Assembly: GCA_900769355.1 (NCBI GenBank)
Contig: CAAGGG010000023.1
Location: 9,122 to 73,121, forward strand
Direction of reading: 5' to 3'
Length of the DNA stretch: 64,000 nt
Source: Candidatus Gastranaerophilales bacterium
GTDB taxonomy: Bacteria > Cyanobacteriota > Vampirovibrionia > Gastranaerophilales > Gastranaerophilaceae
Shown: positions 15,499-23,375 of the stretch, one piece after another
Layout: each line of letters opens with the position of its first letter
Position numbering within the stretch: the first letter of the stretch is position 1
Program-made: the position numbers and the translations under genes
The notes under the pieces: model-generated
What the model was told of the DNA's origin: nothing
The model's database searches: none
The model's input: only the letters and a program-made list of their open reading frames with translations

Positions 15499-16413
15499 CT
15501 ATTTGATGTGTAAGCCGTTTGCCCAATCTTTGGCGAACATTTCGCCTTTGCCTTCCGGTTTGATTTTTATCAAAAGTAAGCAATCTTTGCCACAGCCGAC
15601 TTCAATTCCTTCTTTGGTTACTTTTACAAACTCTCCACATGTTCCATTACCTTCTATGACACGAGTTTCAAGTACTTTTACAACTTTGTCATTGTGCATA
15701 AAATATGCTGACGGGAATTTGTAGATTCCACGAACAAGGTTGTGGATTTCTTCTGCCGATTTTGTCCAGTCGATTTTTGTTTCTTCTTTCGTAAGTTTAT
15801 TTGCCATACAAACGCCTGTTTCACACTGTTTTTCAGGGATAATTGTTTTTTCAACAAGTCCGACAAGTGTTTTTTCAAGAAGAGCAGGTGAAATATCACT
15901 GATTTTTTCAAATAAATCAACGCATGTCATATCGTTTGGAATTTCAATTTTTTCTCTCATACAAACATCGCCACAATCAAGTCCGAGTTCTGTTATCATA
16001 GTGCAAATGCCGGTTTCTTTATCGCCGTTGATAATTGCGCGTTGGATTGGGTTTGCTCCTCTGTAACGAGGTAAAAGCGATGCATGAAGGTTGATTGTTT
16101 CGTATTTTGGAATGTCCAAAACATCTTGTGACAAAATTTGCCCGAATGCAAATGTTACAAAGAAGTCGGGATTTAATTTTTTTAATTCTTCTTGAATTTC
16201 AGGCTCTTTTCTGATTGATTTTGGCTGAAAAACGGGTAGGTTGTGTTCAAGTGCAAACTGTTTAATAACAGACATTTGAATTTTATGTCCACGTCCTGCC
16301 GGTTTGTCGGGTTGAGTTACGACGGCTAAAACGTTGATTTTGTCTGAATTGTAAAGGTATTCAAGTGATTTTAGTGCAATTGCAGGAGTTCCAAAAAATA
16401 CGATATTTATCAT
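15499..16413 (-). CDS. fmt: Methionyl-tRNA formyltransferase
   Basis: Fmt formylates initiator Met-tRNA with 10-formyl-THF. The 304-residue protein has an N-terminal Rossmann domain (MINIVFFGTPAIALKSLEYL), VVTQPDKPAGRG, the catalytic signature INLHASLLPRYRGANPIQ and ELGLDCGD, and a C-terminal OB-like tRNA-binding domain. Its ATG overlaps the stop codon of def by one base, so the two genes act as a def-fmt operon in initiator processing. Confidence 0.97.
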   Translation of the reverse strand: MINIVFFGTPAIALKSLEYLYNSDKINVLAVVTQPDKPAGRGHKIQMSVIKQFALEHNLPVFQPKSIRKEPEIQEELKKLNPDFFVTFAFGQILSQDVLDIPKYETINLHASLLPRYRGANPIQRAIINGDKETGICTMITELGLDCGDVCMREKIEIPNDMTCVDLFEKISDISPALLEKTLVGLVEKTIIPEKQCETGVCMANKLTKEETKIDWTKSAEEIHNLVRGIYKFPSAYFMHNDKVVKVLETRVIEGNGTCGEFVKVTKEGIEVGCGKDCLLLIKIKPEGKGEMFAKDWANGLHIK

Positions 16414-16973
16414 TATTTTTCAAGCTCCTTATCCAACACTTCATCTTTAATCAATAAGTCCGGTTCAACAGGCGGAAGTTTGTGCTCTGCAAGAATTTTG
16501 TCTGTTTCAAAGCGATTTACACAATGGTCGATGAATAAAATCCCGTCCAGATGGTCGTTTTCGTGTTGTATTGCACGAGCCAAAAGCTCACCGTCTTTTG
16601 CTTCCAATACAAAAGGTCTGCCATGGCGGTCGAGAGCTTTAACCATAACATTTGCATAGCGTTTTACGTCTGTGTATGCCTCTGGGAAACTGATACAGCC
16701 CTCTTGTGCAATAGTGGCACCGGATTTTTTAATGATTTTAGGGTTAATGAAAACGATTGGATTTAACGGTTCATCGTTTTTAGAAACATCAATAACGAAA
16801 ACTCTCAAATTTACACCGATTTGCGGGGCAGCCATACCTACGCCGTTTTTTGCATACATTGTTTCCAACAAATCCTGAACAAGCTCTTGAATTTTCTTAG
16901 AAACCTTATGAACCTCTTTTGAAGGTTCTCTCAAACTTTTTTCACCATATTGTAAAACTCTTTTTACAGCCAT
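16413..16973 (-). CDS. def: Peptide deformylase
   Basis: Def removes the formyl group from nascent proteins. The 186-residue product contains all three metal motifs: GVGMAAPQIG, EGCISFPEA with the metal cysteine, and HENDHLDG as the HExxH site. The ATG at 16973 follows AAGAGG; an upstream in-frame start adds 14 residues with no family support. The C-terminal acidic tail (IKDEVLDKELEK) is typical of longer forms. Confidence 0.97.
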   Translation of the reverse strand: MAVKRVLQYGEKSLREPSKEVHKVSKKIQELVQDLLETMYAKNGVGMAAPQIGVNLRVFVIDVSKNDEPLNPIVFINPKIIKKSGATIAQEGCISFPEAYTDVKRYANVMVKALDRHGRPFVLEAKDGELLARAIQHENDHLDGILFIDHCVNRFETDKILAEHKLPPVEPDLLIKDEVLDKELEK

Positions 16974-17116
16974 CTTTATCCTCTTAAAATATTGTGCACA
17001 TTTATTTAAACGCACCTGTTACAAATTAATAGTATAATAAAACTTTACAAAAGGCAAATAGGTGGCAATTATTAAGGTGTCCAATTTTTTATATATGTAT
17101 AACAACAGGAGGAAAA

Positions 17117-17794
17117 ATGAGTTTTTTGAGTTTGAGTCCAATAGGCTCTATGGCGTCTAATGATGTTTATCAAATAGGTAATAATCAACGAGCAACATTT
17201 AAGCCAAATTTGTGGGAAAGTGGTTCTCATCAAGCTAACGTAAGAAAATATAGTAAAAATTTAATGTTAATTCATGGTAAACCTGAAATACGTTCAGAAG
17301 CAAAACTTTCAGAAACAGAACTTATTAGGTTAAAACGAAGTCCTGCAAGACAAAAGTTATCAGAAACTTTAGCAAAATGTTATGATAAAGTTTTTAATAT
17401 AAAAAACGAAGATACTGATTTAATGAATATTATTATGCACAGCCAAGTTGGAAAAAGTTTTAATTTTGTCAAGTTATTAGAAGCAAGTTTAAAAGACAAA
17501 ACAGGTAAAATAATACAAGTTATTCAAGGTATTAACAGCTTAGATACCGCAAATATGACTGAAAAACAAATGGAAAATAAGGTTAAAGAATATTCTTCTT
17601 TGATAGATGATGCAAAAAATCAAATAACATCACTTCGTAATCTGTTATCCGAAGGAGCTCAGTTAGCTATAAAAAGTAAACAAACAAATAAAAATGAATT
17701 AAATCCAGAAATAACAAAATTTCAAATGAAATTTACTGCATTTGTAGAAAATTCTATAAGTAATTCAGAAAATAAAAGCCAAAAGCCTACCTAA
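17117..17794 (+). CDS. Hypothetical helical protein
   Basis: The 225-residue protein starts MSFLSLSPIGSMASNDVYQ behind an excellent AGGAGG. It is Lys/Asn/Ser-rich, with helical stretches around residues 75-200 (LSETELIRLKRSPARQKL and KQMENKVKEYSSLIDDAKN). There is no signal peptide and no transmembrane segment. The last eight bases overlap the convergent queE gene. I do not recognise a family. The promoterless-looking upstream region has a TATAAT-like box near 17032. Confidence 0.7.
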   Translation: MSFLSLSPIGSMASNDVYQIGNNQRATFKPNLWESGSHQANVRKYSKNLMLIHGKPEIRSEAKLSETELIRLKRSPARQKLSETLAKCYDKVFNIKNEDTDLMNIIMHSQVGKSFNFVKLLEASLKDKTGKIIQVIQGINSLDTANMTEKQMENKVKEYSSLIDDAKNQITSLRNLLSEGAQLAIKSKQTNKNELNPEITKFQMKFTAFVENSISNSENKSQKPT

Positions 17795-18476
17795 CATCTA
17801 AAAACTTGTGGACTTGTGGGATAAGTCGGACGTTTGAGTAATTTGCTAGAAATTTATCCAATATTTTTGCACAGAATTCGGAATTCACTGTCATAAAGTC
17901 CGGGTGTTCCAGTGTCTTGTTGAAACCCATTTCAGGCTGTAAAACAAGTTCAATTCCGTATTTTTCCCCAAGGTTACAACATTTTGCTATTTCTTCGTCA
18001 GTGATTTTTGAATTAAATACGATTTTGGCAAATGTTTCAACCCCTTGGCAAGCTTCAAAAAATTTGTCGTGAAATTTGTATGAATTTTTTATGCCGGTTG
18101 CACTTTCAAGTTTTATATCAGCTGAAACGATATCCACAAAAGGTTTTATCTCCAAAAATTTTTCAGAAAGCGTTGCATTTGTTTCCAAATAAATTTTTTT
18201 ATTAACAAGTGGCAAAAATTCTTTCAAAAAATCAACCGACAAAAGTGGCTCTCCGCCTGTTAAAGAAACAGAATGGACATCTTTGTACTGATTGACTTTT
18301 TCTGCAAGTTCTGTCGGGCAAAATTCTTCAAAATTTTCGGTTTCGGAAAACTCTGTATCGCAATAATTACACTTTAAATTACAGTTGCAAAAGCGTATAA
18401 ACAGTTGTTTGTAACCTACATACGGGCCTTCACCTTGTATTGATGCAAACATTTCTTTGATTTTAACTTTATTCAT
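17787..18476 (-). CDS. queE: 7-carboxy-7-deazaguanine synthase
   Basis: QueE is the radical SAM enzyme that contracts the ring of 6-carboxytetrahydropterin on the way to queuosine. The 229-residue product has SIQGEGPYVG and the cluster motif C-x3-C-x2-C (CNLKCNYC), followed by the DTEF typical of QueE and by SLTGGEPLL for SAM binding. It starts inside the last bases of the DnaJ-like gene (8-base overlap), so they share a transcript. No other que genes are in the window. Confidence 0.93.
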   Translation of the reverse strand: MNKVKIKEMFASIQGEGPYVGYKQLFIRFCNCNLKCNYCDTEFSETENFEEFCPTELAEKVNQYKDVHSVSLTGGEPLLSVDFLKEFLPLVNKKIYLETNATLSEKFLEIKPFVDIVSADIKLESATGIKNSYKFHDKFFEACQGVETFAKIVFNSKITDEEIAKCCNLGEKYGIELVLQPEMGFNKTLEHPDFMTVNSEFCAKILDKFLANYSNVRLIPQVHKFLDVR

Positions 18477-19485
18477 TTAACAAATTCTCTCTGATGTTTT
18501 CTGACGACAATTTTTTTAGCTTTTCGTAAAGCCTAATTTCATCATCTGACAAAGAACAAGGAATTTCAATATGCACGTTGATAATCATGTCGCCAATTTT
18601 TCCGTTTTGTCTTAGCCCTTGACCTGCAAGACGGAATTTTTGACCATTGTGAGTTTTTGGCGGAAGTTTAAGACTCAAATTGCCATCAAGTGACGGGAGT
18701 GCAATTTTACCCCCTAAAACAGCTTCAAAAGGGGTTATTGGGATTGTGCACAAAATATTATTTCCGTCAAAAGTGACTTTGGAGTTCGGTTCGATTTTTA
18801 TTTTTATATACAAATCACCGTTTTTGCCACCATTAGTGCCTAAATTCCCTTCGCCGGAAATCCTGAGTTTTGTTCCGTTTTTTACTCTTTTGGGAATTTT
18901 GACAGTGATTTTACGGTGCTCTGTTTTTTCTCCAGTACCATTGCAACGAGGACATTCTGCTCCGTTTATAAACTTTCTTCCTTTGCAGTGCGGGCACTCT
19001 GCTGAATGTACAACGTTTACAACTCGCTCTGCACCTTGCATTGCGTCTTTTATCGTTATTGAGATTTCTTCATAAATATCGGTGCCTTTTTTCGGAATTG
19101 GTTTTTCTTTTTTAGGTTTGGCAAATTCTTCAAAAATTTCATTTATTTTCTTTGAAAAATCTTCTTTTGTTTTTTTTGAGGAAGATTTAAAATTTTCGTT
19201 GTTGGTGGAAGTCTGTTTTTTATATTCGCTTTGAGCTTGTTTTGAAGATGTGTGTTGTTTTTCTTGTTTTGGCGGAGTTTTGAAAAATCCGTTTAAGGTA
19301 TCATATTGAAGTTTCTTTTTTGCATCAGACAAAACCTCATAAGCTTCTGAAATTTCTTTAAATTTCGTTGTGCCATAAGGGTTTATGTCAGGGTGAAATT
19401 TTCTTGCAAGACGTCTGTATGCCGCTTTTATCTCGGCATCGGTGCTGTCAGGTGTAACTCCAAGAATTGCATAATAGTTCTTCAT
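18469..19485 (-). CDS. DnaJ-type co-chaperone with a half-size zinc region
   Basis: The 338-residue protein has an N-terminal J-domain (YYAILGVTPDSTDAEIKAAYRRLARKFHPD; HPD at 31-33). A Lys/Ser/Gln-rich linker (75-135) follows in place of a Gly/Phe region. Then come only two CxxCxG motifs (CPHCKG and CPRCNG near 165-185) instead of four, and the usual CTD I/II substrate-binding domains (GDLYIKIKIEPNS, PPKTHNGQKFRLAGQG). It should stimulate Hsp70 and hold clients, but it can form one zinc site at most. It lies upstream of queE. Confidence 0.88.
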   Translation of the reverse strand: MKNYYAILGVTPDSTDAEIKAAYRRLARKFHPDINPYGTTKFKEISEAYEVLSDAKKKLQYDTLNGFFKTPPKQEKQHTSSKQAQSEYKKQTSTNNENFKSSSKKTKEDFSKKINEIFEEFAKPKKEKPIPKKGTDIYEEISITIKDAMQGAERVVNVVHSAECPHCKGRKFINGAECPRCNGTGEKTEHRKITVKIPKRVKNGTKLRISGEGNLGTNGGKNGDLYIKIKIEPNSKVTFDGNNILCTIPITPFEAVLGGKIALPSLDGNLSLKLPPKTHNGQKFRLAGQGLRQNGKIGDMIINVHIEIPCSLSDDEIRLYEKLKKLSSENIRENLLNE

Positions 19486-19506
19486 ATATTTATATATAAT
19501 GAAGTT

Positions 19507-20748
19507 CTAAAATTTTTCAACCTGCTCGCAGATATCTGTTCGGTATTTTTTACCTTTGAAAGAAATTAATTCTACATCTTCATAAAGGTGCTTTCTTGCT
19601 CTGGAAAGCGTTTTTGCGGTTTTTGTCAGAACAAGAGTTTTACCTTCAATTGTTTCATATTCAAGGTATTTATTTTTTGTTGTGGCAAAATGTGTTACAT
19701 CTGACTCGATTAAGTCCATGCCACCAATAATTTCACCTTTTTTACGTGACGAAATTACGCAAGAAACAGATGAATCATCAGAAACGGCTATGTTCTCGTA
19801 ATCATCAGCGAAAGAGCCGATTACACAAGCTTCAAAAAGTGTGTATAAATTTTCTTCAATAAGGTTCAAAACCGCCTCAGCGTCGTGATCTGACAGGAAC
19901 GGTTTGAAATCTAAAACGGCATAGCGTTCATCTTCCGTCAAAACACAATCAATTCCTAAAATTCCAAGATACGGTGTTTCCTTGCGTTGCAAGGCTTGTA
20001 GTGATTTTTCAACAACGTCTTCTATAACAGAGTATTCAATGTTTTTGGAAACCTTGTAATCAGGCGTGAAAGCACCAATGCCGGACGTTAAAATGCCACC
20101 GTTGCCGTCTTCCATAAACTTGTAATTTGCAACAGTTGCCAAATGAAGTGCGCTGTATCCGTCTGTTACGACGTAAACAGTGAATTCGTGCCCGTAAACA
20201 TAATCTTCCAAAACTACTCTAGGTTCGTTTTTGGCAAACAAATCTTCTACAAATGTTTTGGCAGAGGCAAAAGTTGTGCAAACAAGGCGATCTGCGGAAT
20301 TTGAATTTTCGTCCGCCCTGATAACTTGTGGCATAGAGGCCGTTTTTAAATAATCGATAGCAAGCGGTAATTTGTCAAAAATTCCAAATCTCGGGGTTGA
20401 AATTCTTTGTTTGTACAAAAAACGCTTTCCAGCAGAGCGACTAAGTGCAAATTGAGCACTCTGTGCAGTCGGACAAAAAATTGGCTGGTTGTTGGCTTGA
20501 AACAGGGTTGCAATATCATTTTTAATTGCAATTTCAGACGAAACAACCGTTAAATCAATCGCATTTTCCAAAATGTATTCAAGAATTTCTTGAATGTTTT
20601 CTTCTCTGATATCAACGCATTCTGCGATTTCTTTTATTGCAGAGTTCCCTGGGAGAACAACAACTTCGCAGTCGCAATTCTTCATTTTTTTTGCAAGAGC
20701 GTATTCTTTTGCCGAATTTCCGATTATTAAAACTTTTTTCTTTTCCAT
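19507..20748 (-). CDS. PurD-like ATP-grasp protein with altered active site
   Basis: The 413-residue protein follows phosphoribosylamine-glycine ligase (PurD) throughout: the N-domain KVLIIGNSAKEYALAKKM, the ATP-grasp region with SRSAGKRFLYKQRISTPRF, and the C-domain ending KKYRTDICEQVEKF. Key spots differ. The ADG(L)AAGKG loop reads ADENSNSADRLV, GGMGAYSP reads SGIGAFTP, and the Mg-binding E-x-N-x-RFGDPE reads DFKPFLSDHD. It may have changed or lost activity. The ATG at 20748 is used because the upstream extension crosses the divergent promoter. Confidence 0.75.
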   Translation of the reverse strand: MEKKKVLIIGNSAKEYALAKKMKNCDCEVVVLPGNSAIKEIAECVDIREENIQEILEYILENAIDLTVVSSEIAIKNDIATLFQANNQPIFCPTAQSAQFALSRSAGKRFLYKQRISTPRFGIFDKLPLAIDYLKTASMPQVIRADENSNSADRLVCTTFASAKTFVEDLFAKNEPRVVLEDYVYGHEFTVYVVTDGYSALHLATVANYKFMEDGNGGILTSGIGAFTPDYKVSKNIEYSVIEDVVEKSLQALQRKETPYLGILGIDCVLTEDERYAVLDFKPFLSDHDAEAVLNLIEENLYTLFEACVIGSFADDYENIAVSDDSSVSCVISSRKKGEIIGGMDLIESDVTHFATTKNKYLEYETIEGKTLVLTKTAKTLSRARKHLYEDVELISFKGKKYRTDICEQVEKF

Positions 20749-20784
20749 AGCGACATTATATAACAAATAAGAAAATCGCAACAC

Positions 20785-20813
20785 TTGCTCAATTAAAAAA
20801 CCTATGCTATAAT
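20785..20813 (+). promoter_or_regulatory. Promoter of the gene at 20830
   Basis: TTGCTC, a 17-base spacer and an extended -10 (TATGC-TATAAT) precede the gene by 16 bases. A GGAGGG ribosome site follows. Confidence 0.7.
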
Positions 20814-20829
20814 CTCATCGGAGGGTTTT

Positions 20830-21522
20830 ATGACAGCAACGTTTGACTATAAAGGTTTTGCGAAAGATTTAACAAAACAGGCAGCTAAGGTAATGCCTGA
20901 GGATATCGCATCTGAGCATAAAAAAGAGTTTTTAGACCGAATTTATGATTTTACATATATCGCCGGAGAAGCATTTTCAAATGACGATACAATAGATAGC
21001 TCTGATACTGCAAAAGCCTTGACTCAAGTGATTTCTGAGTGGACTTTCCATAAATATGTTGATCTATTACGTTCTGATATTCCGAAGCTTTACCATGAAA
21101 GTATTTTGCAAAAAGTTGCTTATGTGGCTTTTGAAATGGGTAAAGAATCTGAATTCAGCAAACTTTCACAAGATCAAATGTTGACTTTGGTTGAAATTCA
21201 GACTAAAAAAGCTTATCAAAAAGCGTGTGAAAAATTATTAGAAAATGGGCAGATTACTCAGTCTGCTTATGATAGAGCAATGCATTTGTCGAATGTTGAT
21301 GAGTATTCTACTAATCTTTGTCATAATGTGAAAATTGTAAGACGTACTTCAAAAAGTACAAGACCATATTCGCTTGCAGCGTTGGGAATTGGATTGATTG
21401 TTGTTGCGTTAAATTATGTATATTCGGGAGCACCGGCTTTGCAGGTTGTGAATTTAGCGGCGATAATTATACTGTCAATGTATGTTGGTTTTTATATCGG
21501 TGCACAGGTTTTTAATAAGTAA
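20830..21522 (+). CDS. Hypothetical protein with C-terminal membrane hairpin
   Basis: The 230-residue protein has a soluble helical region (residues 1-180, starting MTATFDYKGFAKDLTKQAAK) and two closely spaced transmembrane segments at the end (SLAALGIGLIVVALNYVYS and NLAAIIILSMYVGFYIGAQVF). The arrangement is a C-terminally anchored cytoplasmic domain. A strong GGAGGG precedes the ATG, and a clear promoter lies at 20785-20813. I do not recognise a family; function is unknown. Confidence 0.8.
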   Translation: MTATFDYKGFAKDLTKQAAKVMPEDIASEHKKEFLDRIYDFTYIAGEAFSNDDTIDSSDTAKALTQVISEWTFHKYVDLLRSDIPKLYHESILQKVAYVAFEMGKESEFSKLSQDQMLTLVEIQTKKAYQKACEKLLENGQITQSAYDRAMHLSNVDEYSTNLCHNVKIVRRTSKSTRPYSLAALGIGLIVVALNYVYSGAPALQVVNLAAIIILSMYVGFYIGAQVFNK

Positions 21523-21617
21523 ATAAAATAAAAATTATATATGAAAAAGGTTGAGAATATGAAAAAATATTTTATGATACAAGAGTTGATGAAAGTGAAA
21601 AGCCACCTAATTGATGG

Positions 21618-22439
21618 GTGGAACGACACGCACCTCGGGGGGGGGGCAACCGTCACGGAGCACGTGTAGCTTGTTTGTTTGAAGATTTAGCAGCTAAGTT
21701 GATTTCGTGTCGGCATAGCAATGCCGACCTACATAAAAAATCCGCGTTTACTCTTGCAGAGGTTCTCATCACCCTTGGCATCATCGGGGTTGTTGCAGCA
21801 CTTACAATTCCTTCTATTGTTGCACATTATAAAAAACAAGAGGTTACAACAAAATTAAAAACTGTTGAAAGCTTGTTTACTCAAATGCTTAATTTTTCAA
21901 TCGCAGAAAACGGAGATCCTCAAAATTGGGATTTAGGTGCAAGCTATGGTGTTTATGCAGGAAGTGGAAATGCTGAAAAAACACTTATTAGAATAACAGA
22001 AAAATACTTTTTACCATATTTAAAGACAAGTAATTATTATGGCTATGTAAGCTTGAAAGATGCTGGATATCCCGTATATTATAAAGTTGATGGAAGTTTA
22101 CAAAAATGGAATCTTGAAAGTTCTGATGCTAAATACTGTATTATTGAGTTAGCAAATGGCATGACTACCTTTCTTCGAATGAATTATTCTAATGAATATA
22201 CTATGCTAAATTTAATTATATATGTCGACATAAATGGGAAAAAAGCCCCAAATATCTGGGGACGTGATACGTTTGAAGCGGATATTGATGTTAGAAAAGG
22301 GAAATTTTATTGGAGTGGATCTGGGTATGGACGAGAGAAATTGAAAAATTTCTGTGCTGACAAATATGCATATGTTTGTGGTGCATTAATATGGCTTGAT
22401 GGCTATGAAATCAAACCTGATTATCCTATTAAAATCTAA
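21618..22439 (+). CDS. Prepilin-like secreted protein with poly-G tract at its 5' end (phase-variable candidate)
   Basis: The body has a type IV prepilin/pseudopilin signal: basic KKSA, then FTLAEVLITLGIIGVVAALTIP, then a soluble C-terminal domain with four to five cysteines ending near YEIKPDYPIKI. The open frame here begins with a GTG at 21618, but natural starts are ATGs at 21541/21559 in another frame. Between them and the signal lies G10 (21637-21646). As read, translation from the ATG ends at a TAG shortly after the tract; 11 or 8 Gs would join the ATG to the pilin frame. The leader also contains a copy of the GTCGGCATAGCAATGCCGAC hairpin. The mature protein would be a minor pilin or surface filament subunit. 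Confidence 0.75.
   Translation: MERHAPRGGGNRHGARVACLFEDLAAKLISCRHSNADLHKKSAFTLAEVLITLGIIGVVAALTIPSIVAHYKKQEVTTKLKTVESLFTQMLNFSIAENGDPQNWDLGASYGVYAGSGNAEKTLIRITEKYFLPYLKTSNYYGYVSLKDAGYPVYYKVDGSLQKWNLESSDAKYCIIELANGMTTFLRMNYSNEYTMLNLIIYVDINGKKAPNIWGRDTFEADIDVRKGKFYWSGSGYGREKLKNFCADKYAYVCGALIWLDGYEIKPDYPIKI
21637..21646 (+). repeat. Homopolymeric G10 tract
   Basis: Ten consecutive Gs occur in otherwise AT-rich DNA, inside the coding leader of a prepilin-like gene. It is flanked by CTC and CAACCG. Confidence 0.9.
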
Positions 22440-22551
22440 AAAGTAGCGAGGTTTGGACATATTTGCCCTATAATAGCTAGATTCTGAATAAGACGAAAAA
22501 TTAATGCTTGTCTTTTGTATTGTTTTTTGTGCCGCTCGTTGTTACAGGCGG

Positions 22552-23283
22552 TTATGGAGTAAGATCCTTTCCTAAATATCCTACAAGAAATTTAAATCTC
22601 TGAATCGCCACTTCATAAGGCAGTGCTATTTGTTCATGTGTTCTTGGTTCTTGTAGTACTACTCTCCCAAGTTCGTCATCAACGTTTTTCACAGTGTAGC
22701 AATGCCAATCAACGAAAGTCGTCGGACGCTTAAACCCTGTTCCGAGAACAAAACAACTGTCCTCATCATTAGCGATTTTGGAGAAGGTATCAATAACTTT
22801 ATCCGCATTCTGTTTAAGTGTCATGTGTGGTGTTTTTTCGTTGATAATTCTAGGTTTTATACCGGTAAACATTTCCATAAACCTTGATGGGTTGTTGTAT
22901 TCAAAGGGTTCATAGCCAAATGCCAATCTGTTAATAATTGATTTTTTGAAAGGGTTTTCAATTATTAATTGGCGCATAGCAAGTTCTACAGCTTTTAAAA
23001 TCGGATTGTGTATCTGTGGGGTTGGGTGTTTTTTACCGGTTGAATCTGCAAGTGAAATACTGTTCATAAATTCTTGGCTGATAAAAAAGTCTTTTGCACC
23101 ATCTTTAATTTTAGAAAATCTGACAACATAACCTCTTTCATCGTGCGCTATATGGGTTTGTAAAATTTTTTGCCCCTTTGAACTGCGTGAAAAAGCATTT
23201 AAAGAACTCACAAGATAACAATCATGAAAAATCTGTCTTGCGCGGGATAAAGCCTGTATATCATTTAAACCTATAGGTTTCAT
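22552..23283 (-). CDS. Calpain-like (C2 family) cysteine protease homologue
   Basis: The 243-residue protein has the C2 catalytic cysteine motif (residues 17-26, QIFHDCYLVS, matching Q-x3-D-C-[WY]-L) with Cys22, and a later WHCYTVKNV motif giving His194, as in H-[AS]-Y-x-V. The third position (usually NPWG after the His) reads QEPR, so the Asn is not obvious. There is no signal peptide. The ATG is clear, and the gene stands alone between the prepilin-like gene and mtaB. It could be an intracellular or effector-type protease. Family assignment is from motif reading only. Confidence 0.6.
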   Translation of the reverse strand: MKPIGLNDIQALSRARQIFHDCYLVSSLNAFSRSSKGQKILQTHIAHDERGYVVRFSKIKDGAKDFFISQEFMNSISLADSTGKKHPTPQIHNPILKAVELAMRQLIIENPFKKSIINRLAFGYEPFEYNNPSRFMEMFTGIKPRIINEKTPHMTLKQNADKVIDTFSKIANDEDSCFVLGTGFKRPTTFVDWHCYTVKNVDDELGRVVLQEPRTHEQIALPYEVAIQRFKFLVGYLGKDLTP

Positions 23284-23375
23284 ACTTTTATTAAATCACG
23301 TAAAAATTTTTTCTGAACACCAAAAGGTCTAATCTTTAAGTAATGTTTAGATAAATATTTCGAGTTAGAATCGAA

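Noticed and set aside
21637..21646. Poly-G tract as a mere assembly artefact
   Set aside because: Two separate prepilin-like genes have comparable tracts in the same context and both miss the frame by one base; however, read-level confirmation is not possible here.
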